A stretch of 26,962 nucleotides of DNA from DATKXO01 sp035528995 (GCA_035528995.1 DATKXO010000374.1:1-26962); one strand, 5' to 3'. Numbered from the stretch's first letter, positions 9,770 through 19,632 are shown. Notes: generated from the letters alone by a model not told the origin. Numbers and translations are program-made.

Positions 9770-10393
9770 TCAGTTGGACAGGGCGGCCTGGGCGCGGGCC
9801 ATCACGACCTGGACCGCCGCCCGCCACTTGTCGATGGCCGCGTCGAACTCGTATTGCAGAAGGTCGGCCAGCAACACGTCGTCCCCCACCTCCAGAACTT
9901 CCTTGACCTGCCGGAGCTGCCCGGAGATGTCACCCAGCACGGCCTCCAGCGGCCGGCCCTCGACGATCAACTCCTTCTCGTCCAGTTCCAGAAAGGCCAT
10001 GGACTGAGCGATGGCCTGGTGAATCTGCGTCCATTGCTGGAAGCACTGAACCAGCCCCTGCTTGGCCTGTATGGTCTCGCCCTGAGCCAGCCACTCCACA
10101 ACCTGCGCCCGAAGTTGGCCCGAGTCCTCCAACACCTGCAGTGCCTGGCCCAGCGCGTCGCTGACCAGTTGCTCCGCCCGACCGGACTGCAGGTCCACCC
10201 GATCGTACCTGTCCACCGGTTCGGCCAGACGAGCGGCCAGGTCATCGTTGGCCACGTCGGCCCCGTCGCAGCGGATGGCGATGATCACGCGGTCATCCTT
10301 GGCCACCTGGGCCCGCGCCTCCTCGACCACGTCGCCCAGGGTCCCGGCCGGGCCGGTGGGCCGCATCTCTCGATCGTCCAGATAGAATTCCAT
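9770..10393 (-). CDS. unknown helical protein, 207 residues
   Basis: I do not recognise the family. The protein starts MEFYLDDREM, has a small mixed region to about residue 65 (DRVIIAIRCDGADV), and is then almost entirely predicted helix with many Gln, Glu, Leu and Ala (EQLVSDALGQALQVLEDSG, QYEFDAAIDKWRAAVQVVMA). There is no signal peptide, membrane segment or cysteine-rich site. The ATG at 10393 has GGGAG 7 nt upstream; an in-frame earlier ATG adds only MRRERP. It lies 54 bp after the PIG-L deacetylase gene on the same strand and is probably co-transcribed with it. The general layout recalls small secretion- or motility-associated helical proteins, but I assign no function. Confidence 0.75.
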   Translation of the reverse strand: MEFYLDDREMRPTGPAGTLGDVVEEARAQVAKDDRVIIAIRCDGADVANDDLAARLAEPVDRYDRVDLQSGRAEQLVSDALGQALQVLEDSGQLRAQVVEWLAQGETIQAKQGLVQCFQQWTQIHQAIAQSMAFLELDEKELIVEGRPLEAVLGDISGQLRQVKEVLEVGDDVLLADLLQYEFDAAIDKWRAAVQVVMARAQAALSN

Positions 10394-10447
10394 CGGACGC
10401 TCCCTGCGCACGATCCCCTTTGTTATCGGCCGTCGCCGAGTCCCCGG

Positions 10448-11236
10448 TTAAGCCGTCTTCGGACCGGCACCGGAATCGGACGCGGCGCCCCGGGCGGCAA
10501 ACGGCGGCGGAATCTTCCAGTCGCCCAGCAGCACCACCATGTCCGACACGCCCACCGGACGCGGCAGGGCGTACGTCTCGCCGTAGGCGAAACCCGCACT
10601 CGCCCCTTCGGCACCGGCCATCGAGCGAACGTAATGCGTCAGCCGTTCCAGACGCTGGGCGTCAAACTGCGACCGGTAGCAGGAGACGGCCTCCATCTTC
10701 TGATCGATCGTCTCCGTAATGTCCACCACGAACCGCGAGGGATAATGGGCGATCTCCGCGGCGAAGGGCACCGGCCGGTAGACCAGGTGTTCCATCCGCC
10801 AAGGCTCGGTCCCGTCGAAGCGATCGTCCCACTTGGTGAACTGGGCGTAGAAACGGGCCGCCTCGGTGATGAGCTGGGCCTGATAGTGGTCCGGCGAGGC
10901 CGCCGGAGTGCGACCGGCCATCCCCACCACGATCCTGGGCCGATACCGCCGCAGGAAACTGGCCACCGCATACCGGGCCGGCGGACCGTCCATCAACTCG
11001 CGGTTGGGCAACGGCAGAACCTCGCAGACCGCTACGCCCAGAACCTCCGCCGCCGCCCGGGTCTCGGCCGCCCGCACCTCGGGCGTGCCGCGGGGCGTGG
11101 GCTCACCGTCGGTCATGTGCAGCATGCCCACCCGGTATCCCTGTTTCACCAGCTTGCCGATGGCCCCGCCCATCCCGATCTCCAGATCGTCAGGATGCGG
11201 CGCGGTGAACACAACGTCGAGTTGCTCGCTGCTCAT
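10448..11236 (-). CDS. PIG-L family N-deacetylase, BshB1-like
   Basis: A 262-residue zinc-dependent deacetylase of the LmbE/PIG-L fold. The metal site is visible: PHPDD (H14, D16, D17) at the end of the first strand, and H117 in SPDHYQA. LEIGMGGAI and MTDGEPTPRGTPEVRAAET agree with the BshB1 branch, which removes acetyl from GlcNAc-malate in bacillithiol synthesis; relatives act on other GlcNAc conjugates. The neighbourhood contains no bshA or bshC, so the substrate remains open. The last 20 residues are a Pro/Ala-rich tail. The start at 11236 gives the family's normal N-terminus; the ribosome binding site is weak. It is divergent from the GNAT gene at 11461 across a 224-bp spacer. Confidence 0.9.
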   Translation of the reverse strand: MSSEQLDVVFTAPHPDDLEIGMGGAIGKLVKQGYRVGMLHMTDGEPTPRGTPEVRAAETRAAAEVLGVAVCEVLPLPNRELMDGPPARYAVASFLRRYRPRIVVGMAGRTPAASPDHYQAQLITEAARFYAQFTKWDDRFDGTEPWRMEHLVYRPVPFAAEIAHYPSRFVVDITETIDQKMEAVSCYRSQFDAQRLERLTHYVRSMAGAEGASAGFAYGETYALPRPVGVSDMVVLLGDWKIPPPFAARGAASDSGAGPKTA

Positions 11237-11460
11237 TCAGATTCGATCCGCTCTCGGCCCGTCAACAGAAGGGGCAAGTATAGATAGCCAAACGGGTTGC
11301 GGCAACCTCACGGGCCGTCCGCGGGCGGTTGCACGGCCCGTTGCAGCCTGCACGGCCGGTGGCGGCCGCATTCGCCCCCCCCCGGTCATCGCTGCCCGCC
11401 CCGATCGCCGGCCCGCTGATCACTGGCGGAACGACCGCAGAAACGGTACAAACTCCCCTA

Positions 11461-11976
11461 ATGGACAGAAGGCCCATCACGGATGCCGACCGCCCCGCCA
11501 TCGCCGACTTCATCCAGCAGAGGTGGCGCAGCAAGAAGGTGATGTCGCGCGGCAAGCCCTACTACCCGCACGAGCACGACGGCTTCATCGAGTGGCGGGA
11601 GGAAAAGATCGTGGGCCTGCTCACCCTGCGCTGCCAGGGCGACCAGATGGAGCTGCTGACCCTCAACAGTATGCTCGAAGGCCAGGGCATCGGGTCGGCC
11701 CTGATGCTCATGGCCATCGAGAAGGCCCGTGAGCTGAACCTCTCGAAAGTCTGGGTGACCACCACCAACGACGCCCTCCGAGGCATCGGCTTCTACCAGC
11801 GGCTCGGGTTCCGCATCACGCAGGTCAACGTCGGCGCCGTGGACGAGGCCCGCAAAATCAAGCCGGAGATCCCGGAATCCGGCGAGGGCGGAATCCCCAT
11901 CCACGACGAGATCGTGCTCGAGCTGAAGATCCAGCCATCGCTCAATTCAGGCCCCGGCCTGTGCGGCCAACTGTAG
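11461..11976 (+). CDS. GNAT-family N-acetyltransferase
   Basis: A 171-residue single-domain acetyltransferase. It has the N-terminal R-P-I-T-DAD motif, the beta-hairpin LLTLRCQGDQMELLTLNSM, the acetyl-CoA loop GQGIGSALM, and FYQRLGF near the end, followed by a DEARKIKPEIP / GIPIHDEIVLEL tail that I associate with a recurrent bacterial GNAT subfamily of unknown substrate. The last dozen residues (SLNSGPGLCGQL) look like a loose extension. The ATG at 11461 fits the domain start; no clear Shine-Dalgarno sequence precedes it, so initiation may be leaderless or weak. The open frame from 11329 adds only Pro/Ala-rich sequence. It is monocistronic and convergent with the B12/MeaB gene. Confidence 0.88.
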   Translation: MDRRPITDADRPAIADFIQQRWRSKKVMSRGKPYYPHEHDGFIEWREEKIVGLLTLRCQGDQMELLTLNSMLEGQGIGSALMLMAIEKARELNLSKVWVTTTNDALRGIGFYQRLGFRITQVNVGAVDEARKIKPEIPESGEGGIPIHDEIVLELKIQPSLNSGPGLCGQL

Positions 11977-12097
11977 CGAGCCGGAATCGAAACGCAGAAC
12001 GACCACGGGCGAGCCCCGCAGCTGGGTGTCAACGTGCAGGCACACATCGTGTCGTGCGCCACCGCCGGATGACTTCAGTTTTGGATATCGTGCGTGG

Positions 12098-13234
12098 CTA
12101 AGACTCGACCTTGCTCCGGGCCAGTGCGGCGACCCAATCGCCGACCGGCTCGATGCCCTCGTTCCTGGTGGTGCTGGTTCGCCAGACCGGACGGGCATCG
12201 CCGACGGCGCTCTTGAGCTGGGCCTCCGTGGCGTCGGCCCCCTCCAGATCGCATTTGTTCAGCACGAACCCCGAGGCGATCTCCATGATGCCGGCCTTGG
12301 AGAACTGGATCGAGTCCCCGGACTGCGGCATGAGCAGCAGCAGGGTGTGCTCGGCCAGAGTGCGGACGGCCACGTCGGATTGCCCCGCGCCCACCGTCTC
12401 CAGCAGGATCACGTCGAACCCGTAGCCGTCCAGCAGAGCCACCACCTGCGCGCACTGCGGTCCCAGCCCGCCCAGCGTTTCGCCGGACGAGAGACTGCGG
12501 ACGAAGAAACCCGGGTCGGGTCGGCTGTGCATCATGCGCAGCCGATCGCCCAGCAGCGCGCCGCCGGTCACCGGCGACGACGGATCGGTCGCCACGACCG
12601 CCACCTTCAACCGGCGGGCGCGAAGGTCGTCGGCCAGCTTGCCGATGAACGAACTCTTGCCCACGCCCGGCGCCCCGGTCACGCCGATGACGGCCGCGTG
12701 GCCCTTCGGCGGAGCGAAGTCCTCGGGCACCTGACCCCGCTGCAGGCAGGTGATCAGTCGAGCCAGAGCGACGCCATCTTTGCCGTCGTAGCCGGCACGG
12801 GCCTGCTCGAAACCGACGCGCGGTCGCCCCGCGACCAGTTCGCGCAGGGCGGTGATGATGTCCTCCAGGTGTGAGCCGGGGTTGAACACGCCGGCCACCC
12901 CCATCTCCTTGAGCGGCTGATGGTCGGTCTCCGGCACGATCCCGCCCAGCACGACGGGCACGTCGTCCAAACCCAGATCGCGGCGGAACTTGAGCAGCTC
13001 GGGCATGACCGTCATGTGGGCCGCCGACAGCAGGCTGACCCCCACCACGTCCACGTCCTCCTGCATGGCCGCGTGCATGGTGGCCTCGCACGTCTGCCAA
13101 AGCCCCGTGTAGATGACCTCCAGGCCCGCGTCGCGAAACGAACGGGCCAACACCTTGACGCCCCGATCGTGCCCGTCCAGCCCGATCTTGGCCAACAGAA
13201 TACGTGGTCGCATTTGAGTGGTCGCTCGTGTCAT
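12098..13234 (-). CDS. B12-binding domain fused to a MeaB-type GTPase chaperone (acyl-CoA mutase small subunit)
   Basis: A 378-residue fusion. Residues 8-135 are the cobalamin-binding domain of the methylmalonyl-CoA mutase family: DGHDRG gives the DxHxxG cobalt-ligand motif (Asp20, His22, Gly25), followed by VGVSLLSAAH and VVLGGIVP. Residues 150-378 are a MeaB/ArgK G-domain: Walker A GAPGVGKSS (Lys193), TDPSSPVTGGALLGDR, LLETVGAGQSD (Glu279), and guanine-recognition NKCDL (326-330). Part of the N-terminal MeaB helices remains (GVALARLITCLQRGQ), but the protein stops soon after the last G-motif and lacks the C-terminal arm of stand-alone MeaB. This is the IcmF order (B12, then G-domain) without the mutase barrel, which is encoded at 15043-16689. 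It should carry the cobalamin half and reload or protect the cofactor. No clear ribosome binding site is seen; it lies 16 bp after the DUF4276 gene. Confidence 0.93.
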   Translation of the reverse strand: MTRATTQMRPRILLAKIGLDGHDRGVKVLARSFRDAGLEVIYTGLWQTCEATMHAAMQEDVDVVGVSLLSAAHMTVMPELLKFRRDLGLDDVPVVLGGIVPETDHQPLKEMGVAGVFNPGSHLEDIITALRELVAGRPRVGFEQARAGYDGKDGVALARLITCLQRGQVPEDFAPPKGHAAVIGVTGAPGVGKSSFIGKLADDLRARRLKVAVVATDPSSPVTGGALLGDRLRMMHSRPDPGFFVRSLSSGETLGGLGPQCAQVVALLDGYGFDVILLETVGAGQSDVAVRTLAEHTLLLLMPQSGDSIQFSKAGIMEIASGFVLNKCDLEGADATEAQLKSAVGDARPVWRTSTTRNEGIEPVGDWVAALARSKVES

Positions 13235-13250
13235 GGCATACAGTTTAGGG

Positions 13251-13856
13251 TTAGGCCTCGCCCCCGGCCAACTCGAGCAACGAGTTGAGGAAGGCTTTCA
13301 GTTCCGGGCACACCTCAGCAGCGCGCCCAAGTCGTTCGGCGGTGAGCCACTTCCAAGCATGCCGAACCTTGTCGTAGTTTCGCCTGGGTTGCTTGGCTTG
13401 CCGGAAAAGCTCCTTGAGATGTTTCGACGGCGGCTTCTCGTGGTTGATTGCTTCGGGCTTCACGCCGGGCTTCTTCGCTTTGACGCCGATAGACTTCGCT
13501 ATGTCATCCCAGAAGGGCATCAACCAGGCTTCAAGCTCGAACAGGGCGACGTGCGGCCGGAACTTACCCACGTTTGGGCATCCGGCGACGGATTCCTCAA
13601 GCGCCGCCTTGGCGCTGGCGGCCGATTCGAACGCCCCGTACACATCTGTCAGGCCGATCACCCCAAGCACGTCGTTTCGTGCACAGTTCAACTCAACTTG
13701 TCTGCGGAATTTAGCTCCAACGAGCTGGTGGTGCACCGGCTTGGTGTCGATCCCCGTGCCGGTGCTTGTTTTGGGTAGCTGTTCGCCAAGCCATTCGGAG
13801 AGCGCAGGCTTGAGCACTTTCTCGGTTTTTCCCTCGCAGAGAACAACGATTCTCAT
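13251..13856 (-). CDS. DUF4276-like (TOPRIM-type) protein paired with an AAA ATPase
   Basis: A 201-residue protein. It opens MRIVVLCEGKTEKVLKPAL, a strand-EGxTE motif as in DUF4276 and related TOPRIM-like proteins. It continues with GLTDVYGAF (D-x-Y-G in place of a TOPRIM DxD) and FELEAWLMPFW (the E-A-W-L motif of the family), ending in a helical, Lys-rich part. The start ATG overlaps the ATPase stop (ATGA, 13856-13853), so translation is coupled and the two proteins probably act together. Such pairs (OLD-like ATPase plus TOPRIM/DUF4276 partner) recur in bacterial defence islands, where the partner is the likely nuclease effector. That role is inference here. The base composition is lower in GC than the flanking mutase genes. 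Confidence 0.75.
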   Translation of the reverse strand: MRIVVLCEGKTEKVLKPALSEWLGEQLPKTSTGTGIDTKPVHHQLVGAKFRRQVELNCARNDVLGVIGLTDVYGAFESAASAKAALEESVAGCPNVGKFRPHVALFELEAWLMPFWDDIAKSIGVKAKKPGVKPEAINHEKPPSKHLKELFRQAKQPRRNYDKVRHAWKWLTAERLGRAAEVCPELKAFLNSLLELAGGEA

Positions 13857-14998
13857 CGCCGCCCTCCGAGCTCACCCATAGTCCAGAGCTCTCCGAGGTT
13901 GAAGTCCTTCAGCCATGCGTCCAGGTCATCCCGATCTCGCGGCCGGACTAATTCGCTCCTCTTATCCGTTAGGTTGGCCACAACAAGCTCTTCAGGCTTG
14001 CACCATCGAACGAACTCGACACTCTGCGTGGCCACGAGGATCGTTGTCCGCGCCGACATGCTGCGCAGCACTGACACAAGCAACATGAGCCATTGAGGGT
14101 GAAGACTCAACTCGGGCTCATCCAACAGCACCAACCCGTCATCGGGCACGGAGTGTAGGACCGTCATCAGCCAGAGGAACCGGACAATCCCGTCCGAGAG
14201 TTGAGGCGGGTAGAGCGGGCTGACTAGGTCGGATTGATGCCAGGCGAGGTTGATCATGCCGCCGCCCGCGGGTGGAAACTCCAGCCTCTCGAACTCAGGC
14301 ACCGCAAGTCTTATCACCTCAAGCAGCTCATTGTAGACCTGTGGCCGCTCCAGCCGCATCGTGTACAACGTCGAGTACAGCTCCTGCCCGTTCTCCTGGG
14401 GATTCGCAGACGACAACAACTGCTGTGGCCTTCGGATTGGTCCGTCAGGGTGGAACCGGTGCGCCTTCCAGAGCGAGATGCGTTGCAGCGCCTCGAGGAA
14501 GCGCTCCATCTCTCGATACTCACCGGTAAACCGGTGAACGACGCTCGTCGAGTCATGGGCAACCGGTGTTCCATGCGCGCCCTTTAGCCGAATCACGGTA
14601 TCGGCCCGGTCTAGTAGCGTTTCATCGCTATATACATCGTCAGTATGTGTCAGCTTCCTCCTAAGTGTCTCCGATTCAATGAAGCAACCCGTCGCCCCCT
14701 CGCCTCGTAAGCTAACATCGTAATGAAAGGTTCTGGGCTCGTCGGCCACGCTGACGCCAAGCTTGATCGGACTAGTCTCGGCAGCCTGGTAGCGGCGGTT
14801 GGCCGGAAACCCTCCCTGCGGAGCCAGCGCGGAACTGAACGAAACGCCACTGTGTAGCGGGGTAAAGAAACGGATCGCCTCCAGTAGGCTCGACTTGCCA
14901 GCGGCGTTCGGCCCGATGAGCACGGTGAGCGGCGAGATTTCGCAGTCCACGCGACCGATGCAGCGGAAATCCTCAACGCGAATACGGGTCACACGCAT
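13853..14998 (-). CDS. AAA (OLD/RecF-like, AAA_21) ATPase
   Basis: A 381-residue ABC-type ATPase of the OLD/RecF kind. It starts MRVTRIRVEDFRCIG, the usual first strand. Walker A is GPNAAGKSS (29-37), the signature-like motif is LSDGIVRFL, Walker B is LVLLDEPELSLHP (Asp293, Glu294), and VATQS fills the H-loop position with Gln instead of His, as is common in this group. No TOPRIM domain follows; it is replaced by the separate DUF4276 gene, with which this gene overlaps by 4 nt. GC is clearly lower than the neighbours: a hand count over 14581-14700 gives 62 of 120, against 44 of 60 at 16261-16320 in the mutase. The gene begins 44 bp after the mutase stop. It is probably transferred, and probably part of a two-gene defence-like unit. 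Confidence 0.88.
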   Translation of the reverse strand: MRVTRIRVEDFRCIGRVDCEISPLTVLIGPNAAGKSSLLEAIRFFTPLHSGVSFSSALAPQGGFPANRRYQAAETSPIKLGVSVADEPRTFHYDVSLRGEGATGCFIESETLRRKLTHTDDVYSDETLLDRADTVIRLKGAHGTPVAHDSTSVVHRFTGEYREMERFLEALQRISLWKAHRFHPDGPIRRPQQLLSSANPQENGQELYSTLYTMRLERPQVYNELLEVIRLAVPEFERLEFPPAGGGMINLAWHQSDLVSPLYPPQLSDGIVRFLWLMTVLHSVPDDGLVLLDEPELSLHPQWLMLLVSVLRSMSARTTILVATQSVEFVRWCKPEELVVANLTDKRSELVRPRDRDDLDAWLKDFNLGELWTMGELGGRR

Positions 14999-15042
14999 GG
15001 GAACCGCTCACTGACGGAGTTGCTGTGACGCACACATCTTCA

Positions 15043-16689
<1,647 letters not shown>

Positions 16690-16692
16690 CGC

Positions 16693-17445
16693 CTATCCCT
16701 CCATCCACCGTGCTTTTCGCTTCTCGATAAAGGCGGTCATGCCCTCGCGCGACTCGTCTTCGCCGAAACAATCGCGGAAGGCCGCAGGCTCGTCACCGGT
16801 CAGAAACGCCCTCTTGGCTGCGGCGATGGCCCGCGGCCCGCCGCGCACGAACCGCTGCCTCAGTCGCTCGACGGCCGCGTCCAACTCCTCAGCCGTGACC
16901 ACCTCATCCACCAGCCCGATCCGGACCGCTTCCTCGGCCGAAAGCGGCACGGCGCTCCACACCAGCCGCCGACCCCAGATCGGACCCAGCAGCTTCAGGC
17001 TGCGCTGCGTGCCGCCCCACCCGGGGATCAACCCCAGCGACGTCTCCGGCAGCCCGATCTTCACCGTATCCGTCGCGATCCGGAAATCGCAGGCCAGCGC
17101 AATCTCGCACCCGCCCCCCAGAGCCGCCCCGTTCAGTACCGCAACCGTGATCGAGGGCAGCGACGCCAGGGCGTCCATCACCTCGTTGCCGCGCTGCGAG
17201 AAGGCGTAAGCCCGGTCCGCGTCAAAACCGGCCATCTCCTTGATGTTCGCGCCGGCCACGAAGACCTTGCCCTCGCCCCGCAGAACGGTCACCCGCACCT
17301 CCGGAGCACAGCGGACGGCCTCCACGGCCGTCGCCAACCGCTCCAGCGCCTCGCTGGACATGACGTTCAGGCCGCCTTCGGTCGAGAACAGGATCGTGGC
17401 CGCCGACCCCTCGATGGTCGCGCCGACGTTGGTGGGGCTGCTCAT
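16693..17445 (-). CDS. enoyl-CoA hydratase/isomerase family protein (crotonase)
   Basis: A 250-residue crotonase-fold enzyme. Both oxyanion-hole segments are present: VFVAGANIKEM (62-71) and NGAALGGGCEIALACDFRIA (105-124). The first catalytic Glu is conserved in GLPETSLGLIPGWGGTQR (Glu134, equivalent to Glu144 of rat hydratase). The second (rat Glu164) is not obvious: the aligned segment reads IWGRRLVWSAVPLSAEEA, with Arg at that place. The reaction may therefore be hydration with altered efficiency or another crotonase chemistry. The ATG at 17445 follows GGGGAG by 8 nt; the frame is open further upstream but without similarity. It lies between the hydroxyacyl-CoA dehydrogenase and the mutase, consistent with C4 acyl-CoA metabolism. 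A separate promoter probably precedes it. Confidence 0.92.
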   Translation of the reverse strand: MSSPTNVGATIEGSAATILFSTEGGLNVMSSEALERLATAVEAVRCAPEVRVTVLRGEGKVFVAGANIKEMAGFDADRAYAFSQRGNEVMDALASLPSITVAVLNGAALGGGCEIALACDFRIATDTVKIGLPETSLGLIPGWGGTQRSLKLLGPIWGRRLVWSAVPLSAEEAVRIGLVDEVVTAEELDAAVERLRQRFVRGGPRAIAAAKRAFLTGDEPAAFRDCFGEDESREGMTAFIEKRKARWMEG

Positions 17446-17499
17446 GCGTCTTGCTCCCCGGCACGTCCCCGGCAAACCCTGGGCGCACCGCACGCCTTC

Positions 17500-17528
17500 A
17501 TTGTAGAGAAAGTCTCGAATCGGGTCTA
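17500..17528 (-). promoter_or_regulatory. candidate promoter before the crotonase-mutase genes
   Basis: On the minus strand, TAGACC (17528-17523; 4 of 6) and TACAAT (17505-17500; 5 of 6) are separated by 17 bp, within the only sizeable gap (134 bp) of the acyl-CoA cluster. The predicted leader is about 48 nt. Just upstream (17532-17551) lies a GC-rich inverted repeat around GCACG-G-CGTGC. Confidence 0.42.
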
Positions 17529-17579
17529 TCTGGCCGCACGGCGTGCAGGCCGCTGCTTCGGGGGGCTGAGCAAACGCTT

Positions 17580-18446
17580 CTATTCGTAGTCGTAGAAGCC
17601 TTTCTTTGATTTCTTGCCGAGCCGCCCGGCGGCCACCATCTTCCGCAGCAGCGGGTTGGGTCGATAGCGGTCCTCCCCCAGGTCGCGGTGCAGGACCTCC
17701 ATGATGTCCAGGCACACGTCCAGCCCGATCAGGTCGGCCGTCCTCAGCGGGCCCATGGTGTGGGCACAACCCAGCTCCATGATCCCGTCGATGCTGGCCG
17801 GTTCCGCGACGTTCTCCTGCACACACGCGATCGCTTCGTTGATCAGCGGCATCAGCACCCGGTTGGACACGAACCCCGGGCTGTCGTTCGCCCGCAGCGG
17901 CGTCTTGCCCACGGCCTGGGCCAGGGCGATCGTACGGCGCAGCGTCGCTTCGCTGGTGTCCATGCCCACGATCACCTCGACCAGCTTCATCAGCGGCACC
18001 GGATTGAAAAAGTGCATCCCGATGAACCGTTGCGGATTCGACATCGCCGCCGCAAGCCGCGTGATGCTGATGCTCGAGGTGTTCGACGCCAGAATGGAAT
18101 CGTCCGGCAGCAGGGAATCCACCGTCTTGAGGATGCCCCGCTTGATGTCCAGCCGCTCGGTGGCCGCCTCGATCAGCAGTTGCGGTCTGCCCATTTCCTG
18201 CAGGTTGCCGACCGCGTGAATGCGGGCCTTGGCCGCGTCCGCGTCGGACCTCTCCATCTTCCCTTTGTCCGCCAGCCGATCGAGCATCTTCCTGGCGAAG
18301 CCCACGCCGGCCTCCACTGCCTCCGGGACGGCGTCATACACGCACACCTCGAAACCCGACTGGGCGAACACCTGGACGATGCCCCGTCCCATGCTGCCGG
18401 CGCCGATGACGGCCACCGGTCTGCTCTTGTCCACATCGTCGCTCAT
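17580..18446 (-). CDS. hbd: 3-hydroxybutyryl-CoA (3-hydroxyacyl-CoA) dehydrogenase
   Basis: A 288-residue NAD-binding dehydrogenase, the full length of Hbd. It has the Rossmann glycine motif VIGAGSMGRG (13-22), the SNTSSISI segment (121-128), the catalytic His145 in GMHFFNPVPLMKLVE with Asn148 beyond, and the substrate-side DSPGFVSNR and GPLRTADLIGLD motifs. It ends KKSKKGFYDY as usual for the family. It interconverts 3-hydroxybutyryl-CoA and acetoacetyl-CoA in the cytoplasm. Its ATG overlaps the stop of the upstream acyl-CoA dehydrogenase (ATGA at 18446-18443), so the two are translationally coupled. Together with the crotonase it supplies the middle steps of butyryl-CoA formation or oxidation. 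No thiolase is in the window. Confidence 0.96.
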   Translation of the reverse strand: MSDDVDKSRPVAVIGAGSMGRGIVQVFAQSGFEVCVYDAVPEAVEAGVGFARKMLDRLADKGKMERSDADAAKARIHAVGNLQEMGRPQLLIEAATERLDIKRGILKTVDSLLPDDSILASNTSSISITRLAAAMSNPQRFIGMHFFNPVPLMKLVEVIVGMDTSEATLRRTIALAQAVGKTPLRANDSPGFVSNRVLMPLINEAIACVQENVAEPASIDGIMELGCAHTMGPLRTADLIGLDVCLDIMEVLHRDLGEDRYRPNPLLRKMVAAGRLGKKSKKGFYDYE

Positions 18447-19615
18447 ACCATCGTCTCCCAGTTCTGCTCGGCGGCGGCCATCACGCCGCGGGCGATGACC
18501 AGTCGCTGAATCTCCGAGGTCCCCTCGTAAATCTCAGTGATCTTGGCGTCACGCAGCAGACGCTCCACCGGATAGTCCTGGCAGTAGCCGTACCCGCCGA
18601 AAACCTGCACCGCGTGGTTGGCGCACTTCGAGGCCGCCTCGCTGGCGAACAGCTTGGCCATCGCTCCGGTATACGAATAGTCGCCCCCGGTGTCCTTCAG
18701 CCAGGCCGATCGATAGATCAGGGCCTCGGAGGCGGCCACCATGACGGCCATGTCGGCCAGCTTCTCCTGGATGGCCTGAAACCCGCCGATGGTCTGCCCG
18801 AACTGCTCGCGCGTGTTGGCGTAACGCGATGCCTCGTCGAGGGAAGCCTTGGCGATGCCCAGGGCCTGGGCCGCTATGCCGATCCGGCCTCCGTCCAACG
18901 TGGTCAGGGCCTGGCGCATGCCCCGCCCGCGCTCGCCCAGCAGGTTCTCCTTGGGGACCACACAATCCTCGTAAACGTACTCCGCCGTGCTCGAACAACG
19001 GATGCCCAGCTTCTTTTCCAGCTTGCCCAGACTGAGGCCCGGCGCGTCGCGTTCCACGATCAGCAGACTGGTGCTGCGCGACTTCTTCGCCTCCGGGTCC
19101 GTGACCGCCAGCAGAACCGTCACGCCGGCCTCGCCCCCGTTGGTGATGAAGATCTTGCTCCCGTTGATGTGCCAGCCGTCGGCTTCCAGCCGGGCCGTGC
19201 ACCGTGCCGCCCCCATGTCGCTGCCGCTGCCCGCTTCGGTCAGGGACAGACAGCCGATCCACTCGCCGCTGGCCAGCTTCGGCAGATACTTGCCCTTCTG
19301 CTCCTCGTTCCCGAACATCAAAATCGGATCGACGCACAGCGAATTGTGGGCGCTGAGCAGTACGCCCGTGCCGGCGCAGGCCCGCGATATCTCCTCCACC
19401 ACGATCGAAGAGGCCACGCAGCCCATCCCCGCACCGCCGTATTCGGTCGGAATGGCGATGCCGAACGCCCCCATCTCGGCCAACTTGGCCCGCAGATCGT
19501 CGGGAATCTTACCTTCCAGGTCCCGCTCGGCCGCTCCCGGCGCCACCTCGCGCTCGGCGAACGTGCGTAGCTCCTGCTGCAGCATGCGGTGGTCTTCGTC
19601 CAGTTGAAAATCCAT
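18443..19615 (-). CDS. acyl-CoA dehydrogenase, short-chain type (copy 2 of the pair)
   Basis: A 390-residue FAD-dependent acyl-CoA dehydrogenase. The three-part fold is complete: N-terminal helices (LDEDHRMLQQELRTFAERE), the middle beta domain with CLSLTEAGSGSD and KIFITNGG, and the C-terminal helices with RYANTREQFGQTI, FGGYGYCQDYPVERLLRDAK and the catalytic base Glu364 in IYEGTSEIQRLVIAR. The position of this Glu and the overall sequence match butyryl/short-chain enzymes, which pass electrons to an electron-transfer flavoprotein not found here. It starts 17 bp after the preceding dehydrogenase and overlaps hbd by 4 nt. The ribosome binding site is weak (GAGAG), so coupling from upstream is likely. 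Confidence 0.95.
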   Translation of the reverse strand: MDFQLDEDHRMLQQELRTFAEREVAPGAAERDLEGKIPDDLRAKLAEMGAFGIAIPTEYGGAGMGCVASSIVVEEISRACAGTGVLLSAHNSLCVDPILMFGNEEQKGKYLPKLASGEWIGCLSLTEAGSGSDMGAARCTARLEADGWHINGSKIFITNGGEAGVTVLLAVTDPEAKKSRSTSLLIVERDAPGLSLGKLEKKLGIRCSSTAEYVYEDCVVPKENLLGERGRGMRQALTTLDGGRIGIAAQALGIAKASLDEASRYANTREQFGQTIGGFQAIQEKLADMAVMVAASEALIYRSAWLKDTGGDYSYTGAMAKLFASEAASKCANHAVQVFGGYGYCQDYPVERLLRDAKITEIYEGTSEIQRLVIARGVMAAAEQNWETMV

Positions 19616-19632
19616 CGGTTCACTCTCGTTTA

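Noticed and set aside
11947..12060. Minus-strand coding-like tail (HVDTQLRGSPVVVLRFDSG)
   Set aside because: It looks protein-like for about 35 codons but has no start, no upstream continuation and overlaps the end of the GNAT gene; too short to support.
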